A DNA stretch of 39,105 nucleotides from Candidatus Magasanikiibacteriota bacterium. GTDB lineage: Bacteria > Patescibacteriota > Patescibacteriia > Magasanikbacterales > GWA2-37-8. Below, piece by piece: positions 15,742 through 23,341 of the stretch; position 1 is the first letter of the stretch; each line of letters begins with the position of its first letter. The DNA lies in the NCBI GenBank assembly GCA_017991415.1, contig JAGOQR010000001.1, forward strand, positions 173,385 to 212,489, read 5' to 3'. The notes under the pieces were generated by a model that searched no databases, was not told the origin of the DNA, and saw only the letters and a list, made by a program, of their open reading frames with translations. Both the position numbers and the translations under genes were made by a program.

Positions 15742-16344
15742 TTAGGCTACTTGGGTTAGCTCGTCCACAGCGCTTACGTGTTTACCTTCAAAAATACTAT
15801 ATAAAAACTTATCGCCAATTTCTCTGCGATCATTAAATTCTTTTTCACTCATAATAGTATATCGCAATGGTTTGCCCAATTTTTTTTCAAAATCCGCTAC
15901 TAGTTTGGAAACAAGCATTGGGCGAATTTCGCCTACTAACAAAATATCTGTTTCAGCATTTTTAGCGTCAGTAAAACAACCAGTAAATAAGAGCATTTTT
16001 ATCTTTCCTGCCTTTGCCTTTAGAACCTCAATAAGTTCTCGCTCGTATAATATTTGAGCTTTAAAAAGCAATGATTTTAATTCTGTATACAACAGACAAG
16101 AAGGATCAAGCTTGTAGTACTTAGAACGCCCCGTTCCAGCACTTTCAACTGCCTCAATAGCGTCAACCACAACAGGCATAATAATACCGACCTTTTGCAA
16201 ATTACCAAGCTCTCTGCGCACTGCATTGAGCTGAGATTCTGCTAGTCGGGCTAGCTCTCGAACGTAAAAAGGGCGTTCAGGTGAGTGAAAAAAAATATGA
16301 AGAAGCTTTACTCGGGTCTTTGAACCAAAAAGTTGTTCAAGCAT
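15742..16344 (-). CDS. winged-helix DNA-binding protein with nucleotidyltransferase-like domain
   Basis: A 200-residue protein. Residues 1-95 form an ArsR/MarR-like winged helix (KTRVKLLHIFFHSPERPFYVRELARLAESQLNAVRRELGNLQKVGII). Residues 110-185 resemble a minimal nucleotidyltransferase-type fold (IKMLLFTGCFTDAKNAETDILLVGEI) in which the usual GSxxxG...D motif is altered, so catalysis is doubtful. Similar two-domain proteins are common in CPR genomes, without known function. Its stop is 6 nt upstream of the tsaB ATG. Probably a transcriptional regulator. Confidence 0.7.
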   Translation of the reverse strand: MLEQLFGSKTRVKLLHIFFHSPERPFYVRELARLAESQLNAVRRELGNLQKVGIIMPVVVDAIEAVESAGTGRSKYYKLDPSCLLYTELKSLLFKAQILYERELIEVLKAKAGKIKMLLFTGCFTDAKNAETDILLVGEIRPMLVSKLVADFEKKLGKPLRYTIMSEKEFNDRREIGDKFLYSIFEGKHVSAVDELTQVA

Positions 16345-16439
16345 AATCTAGATAATAAACCGCTATAAGAGGTGCCGGGAGACTATATTCTTACCGTCTT
16401 ATACAGATATAATTTTAAGCAATCAGACTCTTCTGTTTA

Positions 16440-16468
16440 TGGACTATATTGATTGCGTATAGTATAAT
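16440..16468 (+). promoter_or_regulatory. putative promoter of the 762-residue protein gene
   Basis: TGGACT (16440-16445) and a perfect TATAAT (16463-16468) are separated by 17 nt on the plus strand, giving a 5' leader of about 60 nt. The surrounding gap (16345-16535) is the divergent promoter region between two transcripts. Confidence 0.55.
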
Positions 16469-16535
16469 AATTAATAAGTAAAAAGTCAAAAAGAGGCTTG
16501 TTCTACAAATAAAATTAAGTTACCCTCTATCTCCT

Positions 16536-18824
16536 ATGGATCAGACACTGCATTTACACGAATTCTTCGTGGAAGGAAATAACCCCGAGGAATCACATGT
16601 TTTATTAAACATTACCGAACCTTCTACCGATGCTGAAAAAAATAAGGGTTATTTTTTTGTAATCTGCGAAATTAACAATGGCGATACCCGCTATATCGCC
16701 AAAATGCAAAGTATTGTCGATGAAATCGAAAATAGCTATTACGAAATTCCAGACCAAGAAACACAGAGTGCTCTCGAAATAATCTTAAACAAAATCAACC
16801 AGGAAAACATGTCCATGATCCAAGAAAATGTTTCCCTGCATTGTATTATTGGTGCAATCCGAGAAAACGACATTATCTTTAGCTTCTACGGCCACCCACA
16901 AATGGTCCTCTTCTACAAAACCAAAGACGGCTTATTCAAAAAAATGGACCTAGTCGAAGAGAATAAAACGAACGAACAGGCAGAACATAACCAACTGTTC
17001 TCCCAAATCGTCCAGGGCAAAATAGGCCCAAATGATTTCTTTTTTGCTGGTACGCCAAATATTATCAGTTACTTTAATCACGATCGTCTCCAAAAAATTA
17101 TCACCACCAGGCCTCCCCGCCAAAGTTCTGAACATCTACAAAAAGTATTATCAGAACTACAAAATAACATATCTTTTGGCGGTATTATCATTAACCTGCA
17201 AAAAGGCACTGATGCTATTGCCACCACAAAAATTTCACCTACAAAAAAAGGTGGAGCAGGCAAATCTCTCAAAAATCTTTTTAGCACTGAAAAAAATACA
17301 GCCAGTATTTTGTCGCCTTCTTTTTTACCAAAGTTCCAAGACACAATAAATAACGCCCTTTCCGAACAAGAAGAGCCAGAAATGATGGGTGCTCACCGAA
17401 ACGGCTTACGTGCCAATACCGAAATCACCTCCTCTCACCTCCGTGCCCGACAAGACAGAGTAAAAACACCAACTGGACCAGATTACCAAGCCATCCTTAA
17501 AACTGTGCTTATTTTTATCTGGAGATGTCTCAAATTTAGTGCTCGCATTATTTTTTCCATACTACTCTTTATAGGCGCTATACTTTCAACGGTAGGGCGC
17601 AATATTATGCTGCTGTTTTTTGTAATTATCAATTACCAAAACAGGAGGCATAATATTATCTTAGAATGGAAAGCCTTGGGACGCAGCCTAAAAGAAAACC
17701 TGGAAAGACTGCCACTTATCACAAAAATCCTTCTCAGCACCTCTATAATTTTGGCTATATTATTTAGCGGCGGTATTATCTACGCAAAAGATAAACAGAA
17801 AAAAGCAGCACTTGCCCAAGAATACGCCCAGACTGAAAAACGTATAAAAAATAAACAGGCCGAGGCAGAAAGCTCTTTAGTATATGGCGACACCGACATG
17901 GCCTTAACCCAACTTGAAGAAGCAAGAAATATTATCAAAACACTTCCCTGCTCTACTACTGCCGAAAAAAATAAATGCGCTGCTCTCGAAGAACAATTAT
18001 CAACCTTACAAATGAAAGCAAGAAAAATAACACTCGCTGCTCCTCAATTACTAGCCGACTGGAGCACACTTGCACAAACCGACCCTGCCAACGATATATT
18101 TTTATTAAACAACAAAGTGTATGGCTTTGGTAAAAACTCTTCCAATATCATTACCTACGATGTTCTAACCAAAGAATCACAACTTATTACTCCTGGCCTT
18201 TCCGTAAAAAACTTTACTGCAGCTTCTGTACCAAAAGAAAATGATTATGCAGTCTTATTATATGACAATCAAAACATTGTTCAATTCCAACCTCAAGATA
18301 ACTCGTGGAAAAAAGTAGATATTGGCTACCCAAATCAAAATAGCAGCATCTCTAGTTTAGCTGTCTACAACCGCAGGCTCTATACACTTGATACTGCCAA
18401 TAATAAAATCTATCGACACGATAGTATAAAAAGTGGGTTTTCCATTGGCAAAGAATGGACACAAAATAACACTACAGATATAAAATCTGGAACATCTATG
18501 TCTATAGATGGGGATGTCTTTATACTGGGTGCAAATGGCACTATATTCAAATTCACCAAAGGACAGATACAAAACTTTACTACTTCAAAAATTGACCCAC
18601 CGCTTACTTCTGTCAATAAAATCTGGACATACAACGACCTCAATTATATTTATATCCTGGACAGCGCTGAAAAAAGAATTATAATTTTAGACAAAACAGG
18701 ACAAATAAAAAACCAAATTACAGCCAATGAATTTACAAACCCTACTGGCATGATAGTAGACGAAGCAAAACGCGCAGCCTATATCCTCGACAATAATAAG
18801 TTATACCAAATTAACTTACAATAA
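16536..18824 (+). CDS. large membrane protein: PP2C-like N-domain, transmembrane segments, propeller-like C-domain
   Basis: 762 residues. Residues 1-225 have the strand pattern of PP2C/SpoIIE phosphatases, including SFYGHPQMVLFYKTKDG and IGPNDFFFAGT, but the metal-binding aspartates of that family are not apparent, so it may be an inactive fold. Residues 230-320 are a charged linker. Hydrophobic segments lie at about 325-368 and 396-418. A lysine/glutamate-rich coiled coil spans 420-500 (EYAQTEKRIKNKQAEAESS). Residues 505-762 show repeated strands such as IYILDSAEKRIIILDKTGQI and AAYILDNNKLYQI, like an NHL/WD-type propeller outside the cell. I know no named family for the whole protein. A sensor or signalling role is a guess. 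Confidence 0.65.
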   Translation: MDQTLHLHEFFVEGNNPEESHVLLNITEPSTDAEKNKGYFFVICEINNGDTRYIAKMQSIVDEIENSYYEIPDQETQSALEIILNKINQENMSMIQENVSLHCIIGAIRENDIIFSFYGHPQMVLFYKTKDGLFKKMDLVEENKTNEQAEHNQLFSQIVQGKIGPNDFFFAGTPNIISYFNHDRLQKIITTRPPRQSSEHLQKVLSELQNNISFGGIIINLQKGTDAIATTKISPTKKGGAGKSLKNLFSTEKNTASILSPSFLPKFQDTINNALSEQEEPEMMGAHRNGLRANTEITSSHLRARQDRVKTPTGPDYQAILKTVLIFIWRCLKFSARIIFSILLFIGAILSTVGRNIMLLFFVIINYQNRRHNIILEWKALGRSLKENLERLPLITKILLSTSIILAILFSGGIIYAKDKQKKAALAQEYAQTEKRIKNKQAEAESSLVYGDTDMALTQLEEARNIIKTLPCSTTAEKNKCAALEEQLSTLQMKARKITLAAPQLLADWSTLAQTDPANDIFLLNNKVYGFGKNSSNIITYDVLTKESQLITPGLSVKNFTAASVPKENDYAVLLYDNQNIVQFQPQDNSWKKVDIGYPNQNSSISSLAVYNRRLYTLDTANNKIYRHDSIKSGFSIGKEWTQNNTTDIKSGTSMSIDGDVFILGANGTIFKFTKGQIQNFTTSKIDPPLTSVNKIWTYNDLNYIYILDSAEKRIIILDKTGQIKNQITANEFTNPTGMIVDEAKRAAYILDNNKLYQINLQ

Positions 18825-18834
18825 AATCACAATT

Positions 18835-18865
18835 AAAAAACGCTCCGTATATCGGAGCGTTTTTT
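18835..18865. terminator. bidirectional terminator between the 762-residue gene and rplL
   Basis: AAAAAACGCTCCG, a 5-nt loop and CGGAGCGTTTTTT form a stem with A- and T-tracts on opposite sides. It can therefore stop transcription from both converging genes. Confidence 0.9.
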
Positions 18866-18882
18866 AATTAATTGTGAAGTCC

Positions 18883-19287
18883 TTATTTTAAGGTTACTTT
18901 ACCACCAGCTTCTTCAATTTTCTTTTTCATTGCTTCTGCTTCTTCTTTCTTAACAGCTTCCTTAACTACCTTAGGAGCGCCGTCTACCAAAGCCTTAGCA
19001 TCTGCTAAGCCTAAACCAGTGATTTCTTTTACTACTTTAATAACATTGATTTTGCTTGCACCAGCATCAGTAAGCTCAACGTTAAATTCTGTTTTTTCTT
19101 CAGCAGCAGCGCCGCCAGCAGCTGGAGCAGCAGCCATCATCATAGCTGGAGCAGCAGCAGAAACACCAAATTTTTCTTCTAGAACCTTTACCAATTCGGA
19201 AAGGTCAAGTACGGACATTTTTTCGATTTCAGCTACCAAATCTTTGAATTTAGCAGGAACTTCGACAACTTTATTTTCTTCTGACAT
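18883..19287 (-). CDS. rplL: 50S ribosomal protein L7/L12
   Basis: A 134-residue stalk protein. The N-terminal dimerisation part ([29 protein letters not shown]) is followed by an alanine-rich hinge ([16 protein letters not shown]) and the conserved C-terminal domain ([40 protein letters not shown]). It recruits translation factors to the ribosome. It is the second gene of the rplJL operon, 39 nt after rplJ, and should share the L10 leader control. Confidence 0.98.
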   Translation of the reverse strand: MSEENKVVEVPAKFKDLVAEIEKMSVLDLSELVKVLEEKFGVSAAAPAMMMAAAPAAGGAAAEEKTEFNVELTDAGASKINVIKVVKEITGLGLADAKALVDGAPKVVKEAVKKEEAEAMKKKIEEAGGKVTLK

Positions 19288-19326
19288 AGTATTACATTAA
19301 ATTTATAAATCTAAATAAATAACAAG

Positions 19327-19851
19327 CTAAGCTTTTGCTTTGGCGATGTTGTTAAGAACACCTACCAAACCGCGCAAATTCCCAGCCAAAACATTAACGA
19401 ATCCAGAAACTGGGGCATTAAGAGTGCCAACCAATTTGCCAAGTAATTCTTGTTTGCCTGGCAAGCTAGCCAAACTCTTGACCATGGTCGCGTCAATAAA
19501 CTTTCCTTCTAAAACTCCACCAAATAATTGCATTACTTCGTGATTTTTAGAAAAATTTGCCACAATTTTAGCAGCAGAAAGCTCTTCACCCAAAGCCATA
19601 AAGGTAGCTACACCACCTGCAAATACTTTAGGATCAATATCTTTTAGTCCCATTTCTTCACAAGCACGTTTTACCAAGGTTTTCTTGGCAGCCACAACCT
19701 TAACGTCGTTTTTTCGACATTCACGGCGTAACTCTTCAGCTTCAGAAACTTTTAATCCTTGAAAATTGGCAAAAACTACGGCCTTAGCCGCTTTTAGACC
19801 ATCTTCCAAAGATTTAACTGTTTCTTGTTTTTGTAGTTTTGTTTTTGGCAT
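19327..19851 (-). CDS. rplJ: 50S ribosomal protein L10
   Basis: A 174-residue protein that anchors the L7/L12 dimers on the ribosome. Typical sections are KQETVKSLEDGLKAAKAVVF, VSEAEELRRECRKNDVKVVAAKKTLVKRA and a C-terminal helix that binds L7/L12 (GFVNVLAGNLRGLVGVLNNI). Its own promoter and L10 leader lie upstream, so L10 or the L10-L12 complex probably feeds back on the operon. The usual rplK-rplA genes are not upstream here. Confidence 0.97.
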   Translation of the reverse strand: MPKTKLQKQETVKSLEDGLKAAKAVVFANFQGLKVSEAEELRRECRKNDVKVVAAKKTLVKRACEEMGLKDIDPKVFAGGVATFMALGEELSAAKIVANFSKNHEVMQLFGGVLEGKFIDATMVKSLASLPGKQELLGKLVGTLNAPVSGFVNVLAGNLRGLVGVLNNIAKAKA

Positions 19852-19871
19852 AATATTTTTTATCTACTAAC

Positions 19872-19895
19872 AAAAAAATCTGTGTTTTCCACAGA
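19872..19895 (-). terminator. attenuator hairpin in rplJ leader
   Basis: On the minus strand TCTGTG-GAAAA-CACAGA is followed by seven Ts, a standard intrinsic terminator. It lies between the L10 leader and the rplJ start about 20 nt downstream, so it must be read through for expression. Confidence 0.8.
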
Positions 19896-20011
19896 CCTCT
19901 AGCACAAATCGACCTTACAGTTTTCGTTAAAACGAATGAAAACTGCACCTTTTGTACCTCGGCAGGTAATTAAGCGGCATTTTTGAATTGCCACACCTGC
20001 TGTCTATGGTT
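19896..20011 (-). promoter_or_regulatory. ribosomal protein L10 leader
   Basis: The minus-strand leader contains the L10-binding core ACAGCAGGTGTGG, then TTAATTACCTGCCGAGG, in which CAGGT pairs with ACCTG. This matches the L10_leader motif known upstream of rplJL in Firmicutes. It is followed by a long hairpin (CAGTTTTC / GAAAACTG) and the attenuator terminator. Confidence 0.85.
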
Positions 20012-20017
20012 AGAACC

Positions 20018-20046
20018 AGTATATAGAGAAACCCAAAAAAAGTCAA
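20018..20046 (-). promoter_or_regulatory. sigma70-type promoter of rplJL
   Basis: TTGACT (plus 20041-20046) and TATACT (plus 20018-20023) are 17 nt apart. The predicted start near 20011 begins the L10 leader. Confidence 0.85.
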
Positions 20047-20076
20047 GACTGATGGGGATAAGCCATCTTAATTAGC

Positions 20077-20832
20077 TTAGAACTTCCCCAAATCAAGCAA
20101 ACCGAGCTGTTTTACCATGGACATTAACTCCCTAGTACCTTCGATACCATATTGTTGTTCAAGATTAGCCTTAACTGCTTCGTCGCCATTTAAGGCCAGG
20201 CGCACCAAACCAATCATATGCACCCTCTCTTTTGATTCCTCAGAACCAGAAAGCCAAGTAGAAGAGCTATGATCATTATCATCCTCCAAACCAAGATCTA
20301 AAATTCCTTTTATCTCTTCTTCATCTGTTATTCCAAATATTCTGGATAATACCCTAAGCGATTGCTCCTTTTCCTTTGGCTTTCCATTTTTAACTTTTTC
20401 AGCCAATTTATTGCGATACGAAGCCCTCAAGAGATCAACAGCTCCTGAACGCGTCAAATCTATCTTTAATTTTTCACCTAACTTTCGTAGTGCCGCTTCG
20501 TATTGTCGCTGCCCCCTATCATTTATTTTTCTATTTTTAAAATCATCATTACTTTCTCCTGGCAATCGTTTTACCCGCTCTCCTTTTAACACAGTAAGGT
20601 ACAAGCTATTTTCGGCATTCTTCTTATCAGCAGCAGATTTTTCATCAGCATCCCTGCCAGACTGTTCTTTTGTAGTTTGTGCAGACTTTTTTGTTTCTAC
20701 AACCTTGGGAGCACGAACAGCCACTGGCTTTTCAGGAACAAATTTCTTTTGAAACAAATCCTTAGCAGAAGATTCATCATCAACTGCTTCTAAAAATTCT
20801 GACCAATTTTTTGATCCGCCTCTTTCTCCCAT
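20077..20832 (-). CDS. hypothetical protein, 251 residues
   Basis: No family recognised. There is no signal peptide or membrane helix. Residues 1-75 are charged and rich in lysine and alanine, probably disordered (VETKKSAQTTKEQSGRDADE). Residues 80-250 look helical, with segments such as YEAALRKLGEKLKIDL, YRNKLAEKVKNGK and a final MSMVKQLGLLDLGKF. It starts 12 nt after pyrH and is probably co-transcribed with it. Its stop lies 31 nt before the rplJ promoter. Long low-complexity N-termini of this kind are frequent in CPR proteins of unknown role. Confidence 0.65.
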   Translation of the reverse strand: MGERGGSKNWSEFLEAVDDESSAKDLFQKKFVPEKPVAVRAPKVVETKKSAQTTKEQSGRDADEKSAADKKNAENSLYLTVLKGERVKRLPGESNDDFKNRKINDRGQRQYEAALRKLGEKLKIDLTRSGAVDLLRASYRNKLAEKVKNGKPKEKEQSLRVLSRIFGITDEEEIKGILDLGLEDDNDHSSSTWLSGSEESKERVHMIGLVRLALNGDEAVKANLEQQYGIEGTRELMSMVKQLGLLDLGKF

Positions 20833-20844
20833 ACATTCATTGTC

Positions 20845-21528
20845 TTATTGAATAACACTTCCCGAAAATTTATCTCCCAATAATACGCTTCGTAACATAG
20901 CTAAATCTGTGCCTTTTATAAACCGTACTGTGAGGCCTAACCGAGCAGCTGTTTTAACTGCCTTAGGATCAAATGGCACATTAGCCCCTGGAGACCACGT
21001 ATCGCCAACTATTTTTTTCATTTCATTCCAAGTTAGATTTGGAAGTGGTTTGGCATTTACATCCTTTTTTGGATCAGCTGTATATACATAACTAATATTG
21101 GAAGCATTTACCACTTCTTTGGCACTGTATGTTTTGGCGAGCAGCACCGCGTCGTGATCGGTCGAACAACCAGGCTTCCAACCTGCTGCAATAATAATTG
21201 ATTTATTGGTTTTTATTTTTTTTGTCGGATTTGTAACAATCTCTGCATGAGCCAAGTCTTTAAATAGAGTTCGCACAAATTCTGCATTAAAGATAGTGGT
21301 TTTTATTCCTAACCAATCAAGGTCGTTGTTTGTCATAGGTACCACCTGCTTGGCGGCATCCTGATAAGCGCGACATGTTGCGCCTCCACCAACTACCAAA
21401 ATAAACTTATCTCCTTTTTTAACTCGTTCTACTATTAGATCTCTAAATTTTTTAAGAAAAGAAATATCAAAACCACTCGAAGGAATAATGATAGAACCAC
21501 CTAAGGAAATAATTTTGAACTTAGCCAT
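20845..21528 (-). CDS. pyrH: UMP kinase, archaeal-type
   Basis: A 227-residue amino acid kinase-fold protein phosphorylating UMP to UDP. The phosphate loop is ISLGGSIIIPSSG (residues 6-18), VVGGGATCRAYQDAA follows, and the UMP-site segment DLDWLGIKTTIFNAE and nucleotide-binding AAGWKPGCSTDHDAVLLAK are visible. The sequence is closer to the archaeal pyrH form than to the bacterial hexameric one, which has an allosteric GTP site. Such genes are typical of several CPR lineages. Here it lies apart from frr. Confidence 0.88.
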   Translation of the reverse strand: MAKFKIISLGGSIIIPSSGFDISFLKKFRDLIVERVKKGDKFILVVGGGATCRAYQDAAKQVVPMTNNDLDWLGIKTTIFNAEFVRTLFKDLAHAEIVTNPTKKIKTNKSIIIAAGWKPGCSTDHDAVLLAKTYSAKEVVNASNISYVYTADPKKDVNAKPLPNLTWNEMKKIVGDTWSPGANVPFDPKAVKTAARLGLTVRFIKGTDLAMLRSVLLGDKFSGSVIQ

Positions 21529-21555
21529 AAAAATTGACTATTACCATCTTTCAAA

Positions 21556-21903
21556 TTATTGATTTTCTTTAGCGAACAAAGAATTTGCCGCAACCGAGAC
21601 AAGCCACATAATAAGCGCTCCCCAAAATGCTGCCCAAAATCCTGACACATAGAACCCTTTAACAACCGAAGAAGCTAACCAGAACATAAGGGCGTTAACA
21701 ACAAAAGTAAACAAGCCAATGGTCAGCAGATTGACAGGCAGTGTGAGCAATAAAATTACAGGACGAATAAGAGCGTTAATAAGCCCTAAAATGAGGGCTG
21801 CCACCAAAGCAGCATAGAAACCTGACACCATTACCCCTGGCACTAAATATGCAACTAAAAGGAGAGCAGCAGCGCTTACTAACCAACGGAAAATAAGTTT
21901 CAT
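21556..21903 (-). CDS. phage holin family 4 (PF04020-type) membrane protein
   Basis: A 115-residue very hydrophobic protein with four transmembrane segments (about 5-20, 27-48, 55-80, 88-108). The sequence ALVAALILGLINALIRPVILLLTLPVNLLTIGLFTFVVNALMFWLA is characteristic of this family, named for similarity to a mycobacteriophage holin but widespread in chromosomes. No phage genes are nearby, so holin activity is not implied. It lies between pyrH and the M50 protease gene on the same strand. Confidence 0.85.
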   Translation of the reverse strand: MKLIFRWLVSAAALLLVAYLVPGVMVSGFYAALVAALILGLINALIRPVILLLTLPVNLLTIGLFTFVVNALMFWLASSVVKGFYVSGFWAAFWGALIMWLVSVAANSLFAKENQ

Positions 21904-21921
21904 ATCATTGTATATAATTAA

Positions 21922-22515
21922 TTAAGCCACTAATAAGCTGTATAAGCCATTTATAATCGGAGAAATGAGTTCAAACAAAAAGAAAATGAACAATAAGAGC
22001 ACTATAAACCCATACTTATCCAAAAAATCCTTTATTTTATAGGCTGAACTTGGCAACAAGGCATACAAAACCTTTGAGCCATCAAGAGGTGGAATAGGAA
22101 CTAGGTTAAAGATTGTGAGCATTACATTGGCATACACTATCACTGCTAACACCGAGGTAAAATTAGACAGTGGCAACACTCGAATGATAATAGCAAAAAC
22201 TACGGCTAACAGAAGATTTGCGACAGGACCAGCAAGTGCCACCATAGACGGCCCCCATTTTTGATTTTTTAGGTTATATGGATTATATGGCACTGGTTTT
22301 GCATATGCGAACATAAAAGCCCCTCCTGTAGCAAGTGACAAAAAAATAGGCATTAAAATAGTACCCCAGAGATCTACATGGGCAACAGGGTTTATGGTCA
22401 ACCGACCAGCATAACGGGCTGTGGGATCTCCCAGCATATCTGCCACCCAGCCATGGGCATATTCATGAATAATGGCAGACGGCACAATGACTAAAAAGTA
22501 AAATATAAAATCCAT
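21922..22515 (-). CDS. M50 family site-2-type intramembrane metalloprotease
   Basis: A 197-residue membrane protease. The zinc motif HExxH is present as HEYAH at residues 17-21 in the first helix, and the third ligand lies in NLVPIPPLDGSKVLYAL. Five to six hydrophobic helices are visible. Short forms without PDZ domains belong to the group with B. subtilis YwhC-like and Methanocaldococcus S2P proteases. These enzymes cut membrane-bound substrates; the target here is unknown. Confidence 0.92.
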   Translation of the reverse strand: MDFIFYFLVIVPSAIIHEYAHGWVADMLGDPTARYAGRLTINPVAHVDLWGTILMPIFLSLATGGAFMFAYAKPVPYNPYNLKNQKWGPSMVALAGPVANLLLAVVFAIIIRVLPLSNFTSVLAVIVYANVMLTIFNLVPIPPLDGSKVLYALLPSSAYKIKDFLDKYGFIVLLLFIFFLFELISPIINGLYSLLVA

Positions 22516-22531
22516 AGATTTTGCGGTATTC

Positions 22532-22560
22532 TTGACAAAAACTTAAAATTACAGTACACT
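22532..22560 (+). promoter_or_regulatory. sigma70-type promoter of rpmB
   Basis: TTGACA (22532-22537) and TACACT (22555-22560) are spaced by 17 nt. The implied 5' leader of rpmB is about 115 nt and holds a 15-codon open frame at 22619-22666. Confidence 0.7.
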
Positions 22561-22680
22561 ATAAAACGTTATTCTAATTATACTTAGAATCCAATAAATT
22601 TTCAACCCTATAATCGAAATGAGCCAAGAGGACATTACCCCCTCCCCAGTGAATGAGATTATATAAAATAATATAATTAT

Positions 22681-22857
22681 ATGTCTAGAGCCTGTGATAT
22701 TTGTGAAAAATCAGCCGCTCGCGCCAACCATGTGAGCCACTCTAATGTTAAAGTTCCTCGTCGTCAAAATCCAAACTTACAACTTGTAACTGTAGATGGA
22801 AAAAGCATCAAAGCTTGCTCTACATGCCGCCGCACTATGGTTAAAAAAATGGCATAA
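22681..22857 (+). CDS. rpmB: 50S ribosomal protein L28
   Basis: A 58-residue protein found by reading the plus strand: it starts MSRACDICEKSAARANHVSH, continues SNVKVPRRQNPNLQLV, and ends KACSTCRRTMVKKMA. The order matches L28, and two CxxC pairs (CDIC, CSTC) indicate the zinc-binding form. No Shine-Dalgarno sequence is visible in the AT-only stretch before the ATG. It is monocistronic, with its own promoter and a strong terminator. Confidence 0.95.
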   Translation: MSRACDICEKSAARANHVSHSNVKVPRRQNPNLQLVTVDGKSIKACSTCRRTMVKKMA

Positions 22858-22875
22858 TACCTTTTTCTTCAATTC

Positions 22876-22916
22876 TCAAAACAAAAAATAGTCTTAATGA
22901 CTATTTTTTGTTTTGA
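22876..22916. terminator. strong bidirectional terminator after rpmB
   Basis: A perfect 18-bp stem (TCAAAACAAAAAATAGTC and its complement) with a 5-nt loop. Its last bases overlap the -35 box of the next promoter (22913-22918). Confidence 0.9.
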
Positions 22917-22942
22917 CAAAATTTTTAATCTACTATTATATA
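22913..22942 (+). promoter_or_regulatory. promoter of the 60-residue membrane protein cassette
   Basis: TTGACA at 22913-22918 is followed by TTATAT at 22936-22941 (17 nt) or TATATA one base later. It reads into a structured leader of about 85 nt before the small gene. Confidence 0.7.
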
Positions 22943-23032
22943 CATAGTACTGGCAGATAAACTAGGCTGCGAGAAGTCGCGGACAAGTTTTTAGCCTACA
23001 CACCAAAGACAAGACACCAACTTGGAGGCAGT

Positions 23033-23215
23033 ATGGCACAAAACGAAACGCCGACATTCCGATTCGGCACCAGGCTCATCTTTTGCCTTATCTACCCCAC
23101 CATTGCTGTAACACTCTTTGGACTACAGCTCTGGGTCTTGGGCGCCTCCCTTCTTGTAGCCTTTCTTCACTTCGCGCTGTGCGAAGCTCTCCTGTCCCAA
23201 GGAGAACGCCAGTGA
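23033..23215 (+). CDS. small two-helix membrane protein, GC-rich
   Basis: A 60-residue protein of no known family. It has a short polar start (MAQNETPTFRFGTR), then hydrophobic stretches at about 15-33 (LIFCLIYPTIAVTLFGLQL) and 34-53 (WVLGASLLVAFLHFALCEAL), ending with charged SQGERQ. The GGAGG at 23024-23028 is one of the best Shine-Dalgarno sequences in the window. Codons are clearly more GC-rich than in the neighbours. It stands alone with its own promoter, leader hairpin (CTGCGA/TCGCGG, 22967-22982) and a terminator, which supports it as real. It may be a small membrane peptide or a toxin-like product. Confidence 0.65.
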   Translation: MAQNETPTFRFGTRLIFCLIYPTIAVTLFGLQLWVLGASLLVAFLHFALCEALLSQGERQ

Positions 23216-23237
23216 AAACCTGGACCCTCTTCGACCT

Positions 23238-23266
23238 GCCGACATATCAATGTCGGCTTTGCATTT
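23238..23266 (+). terminator. terminator after the 60-residue membrane protein gene
   Basis: GCCGACAT, a 4-nt loop and ATGTCGGC form an 8-bp stem followed by TTTGCATTTTG. It closes the small cassette before the DUF1361 gene. Confidence 0.65.
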
Positions 23267-23341
23267 TGTCCAATTGATTTTTTATGTACTAGTGGATATA
23301 ATTAAGCACATCTAAATAAAAAATATTAACGCCTGCACCAC

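Noticed and set aside
19019-19300. 93-codon frame antisense to rplL
   Set aside because: It is a shadow of the alanine-rich L7/L12 gene.
21556-21903. Prophage remnant suggested by the holin-family protein
   Set aside because: The family is widespread in chromosomes and no other phage gene is present.
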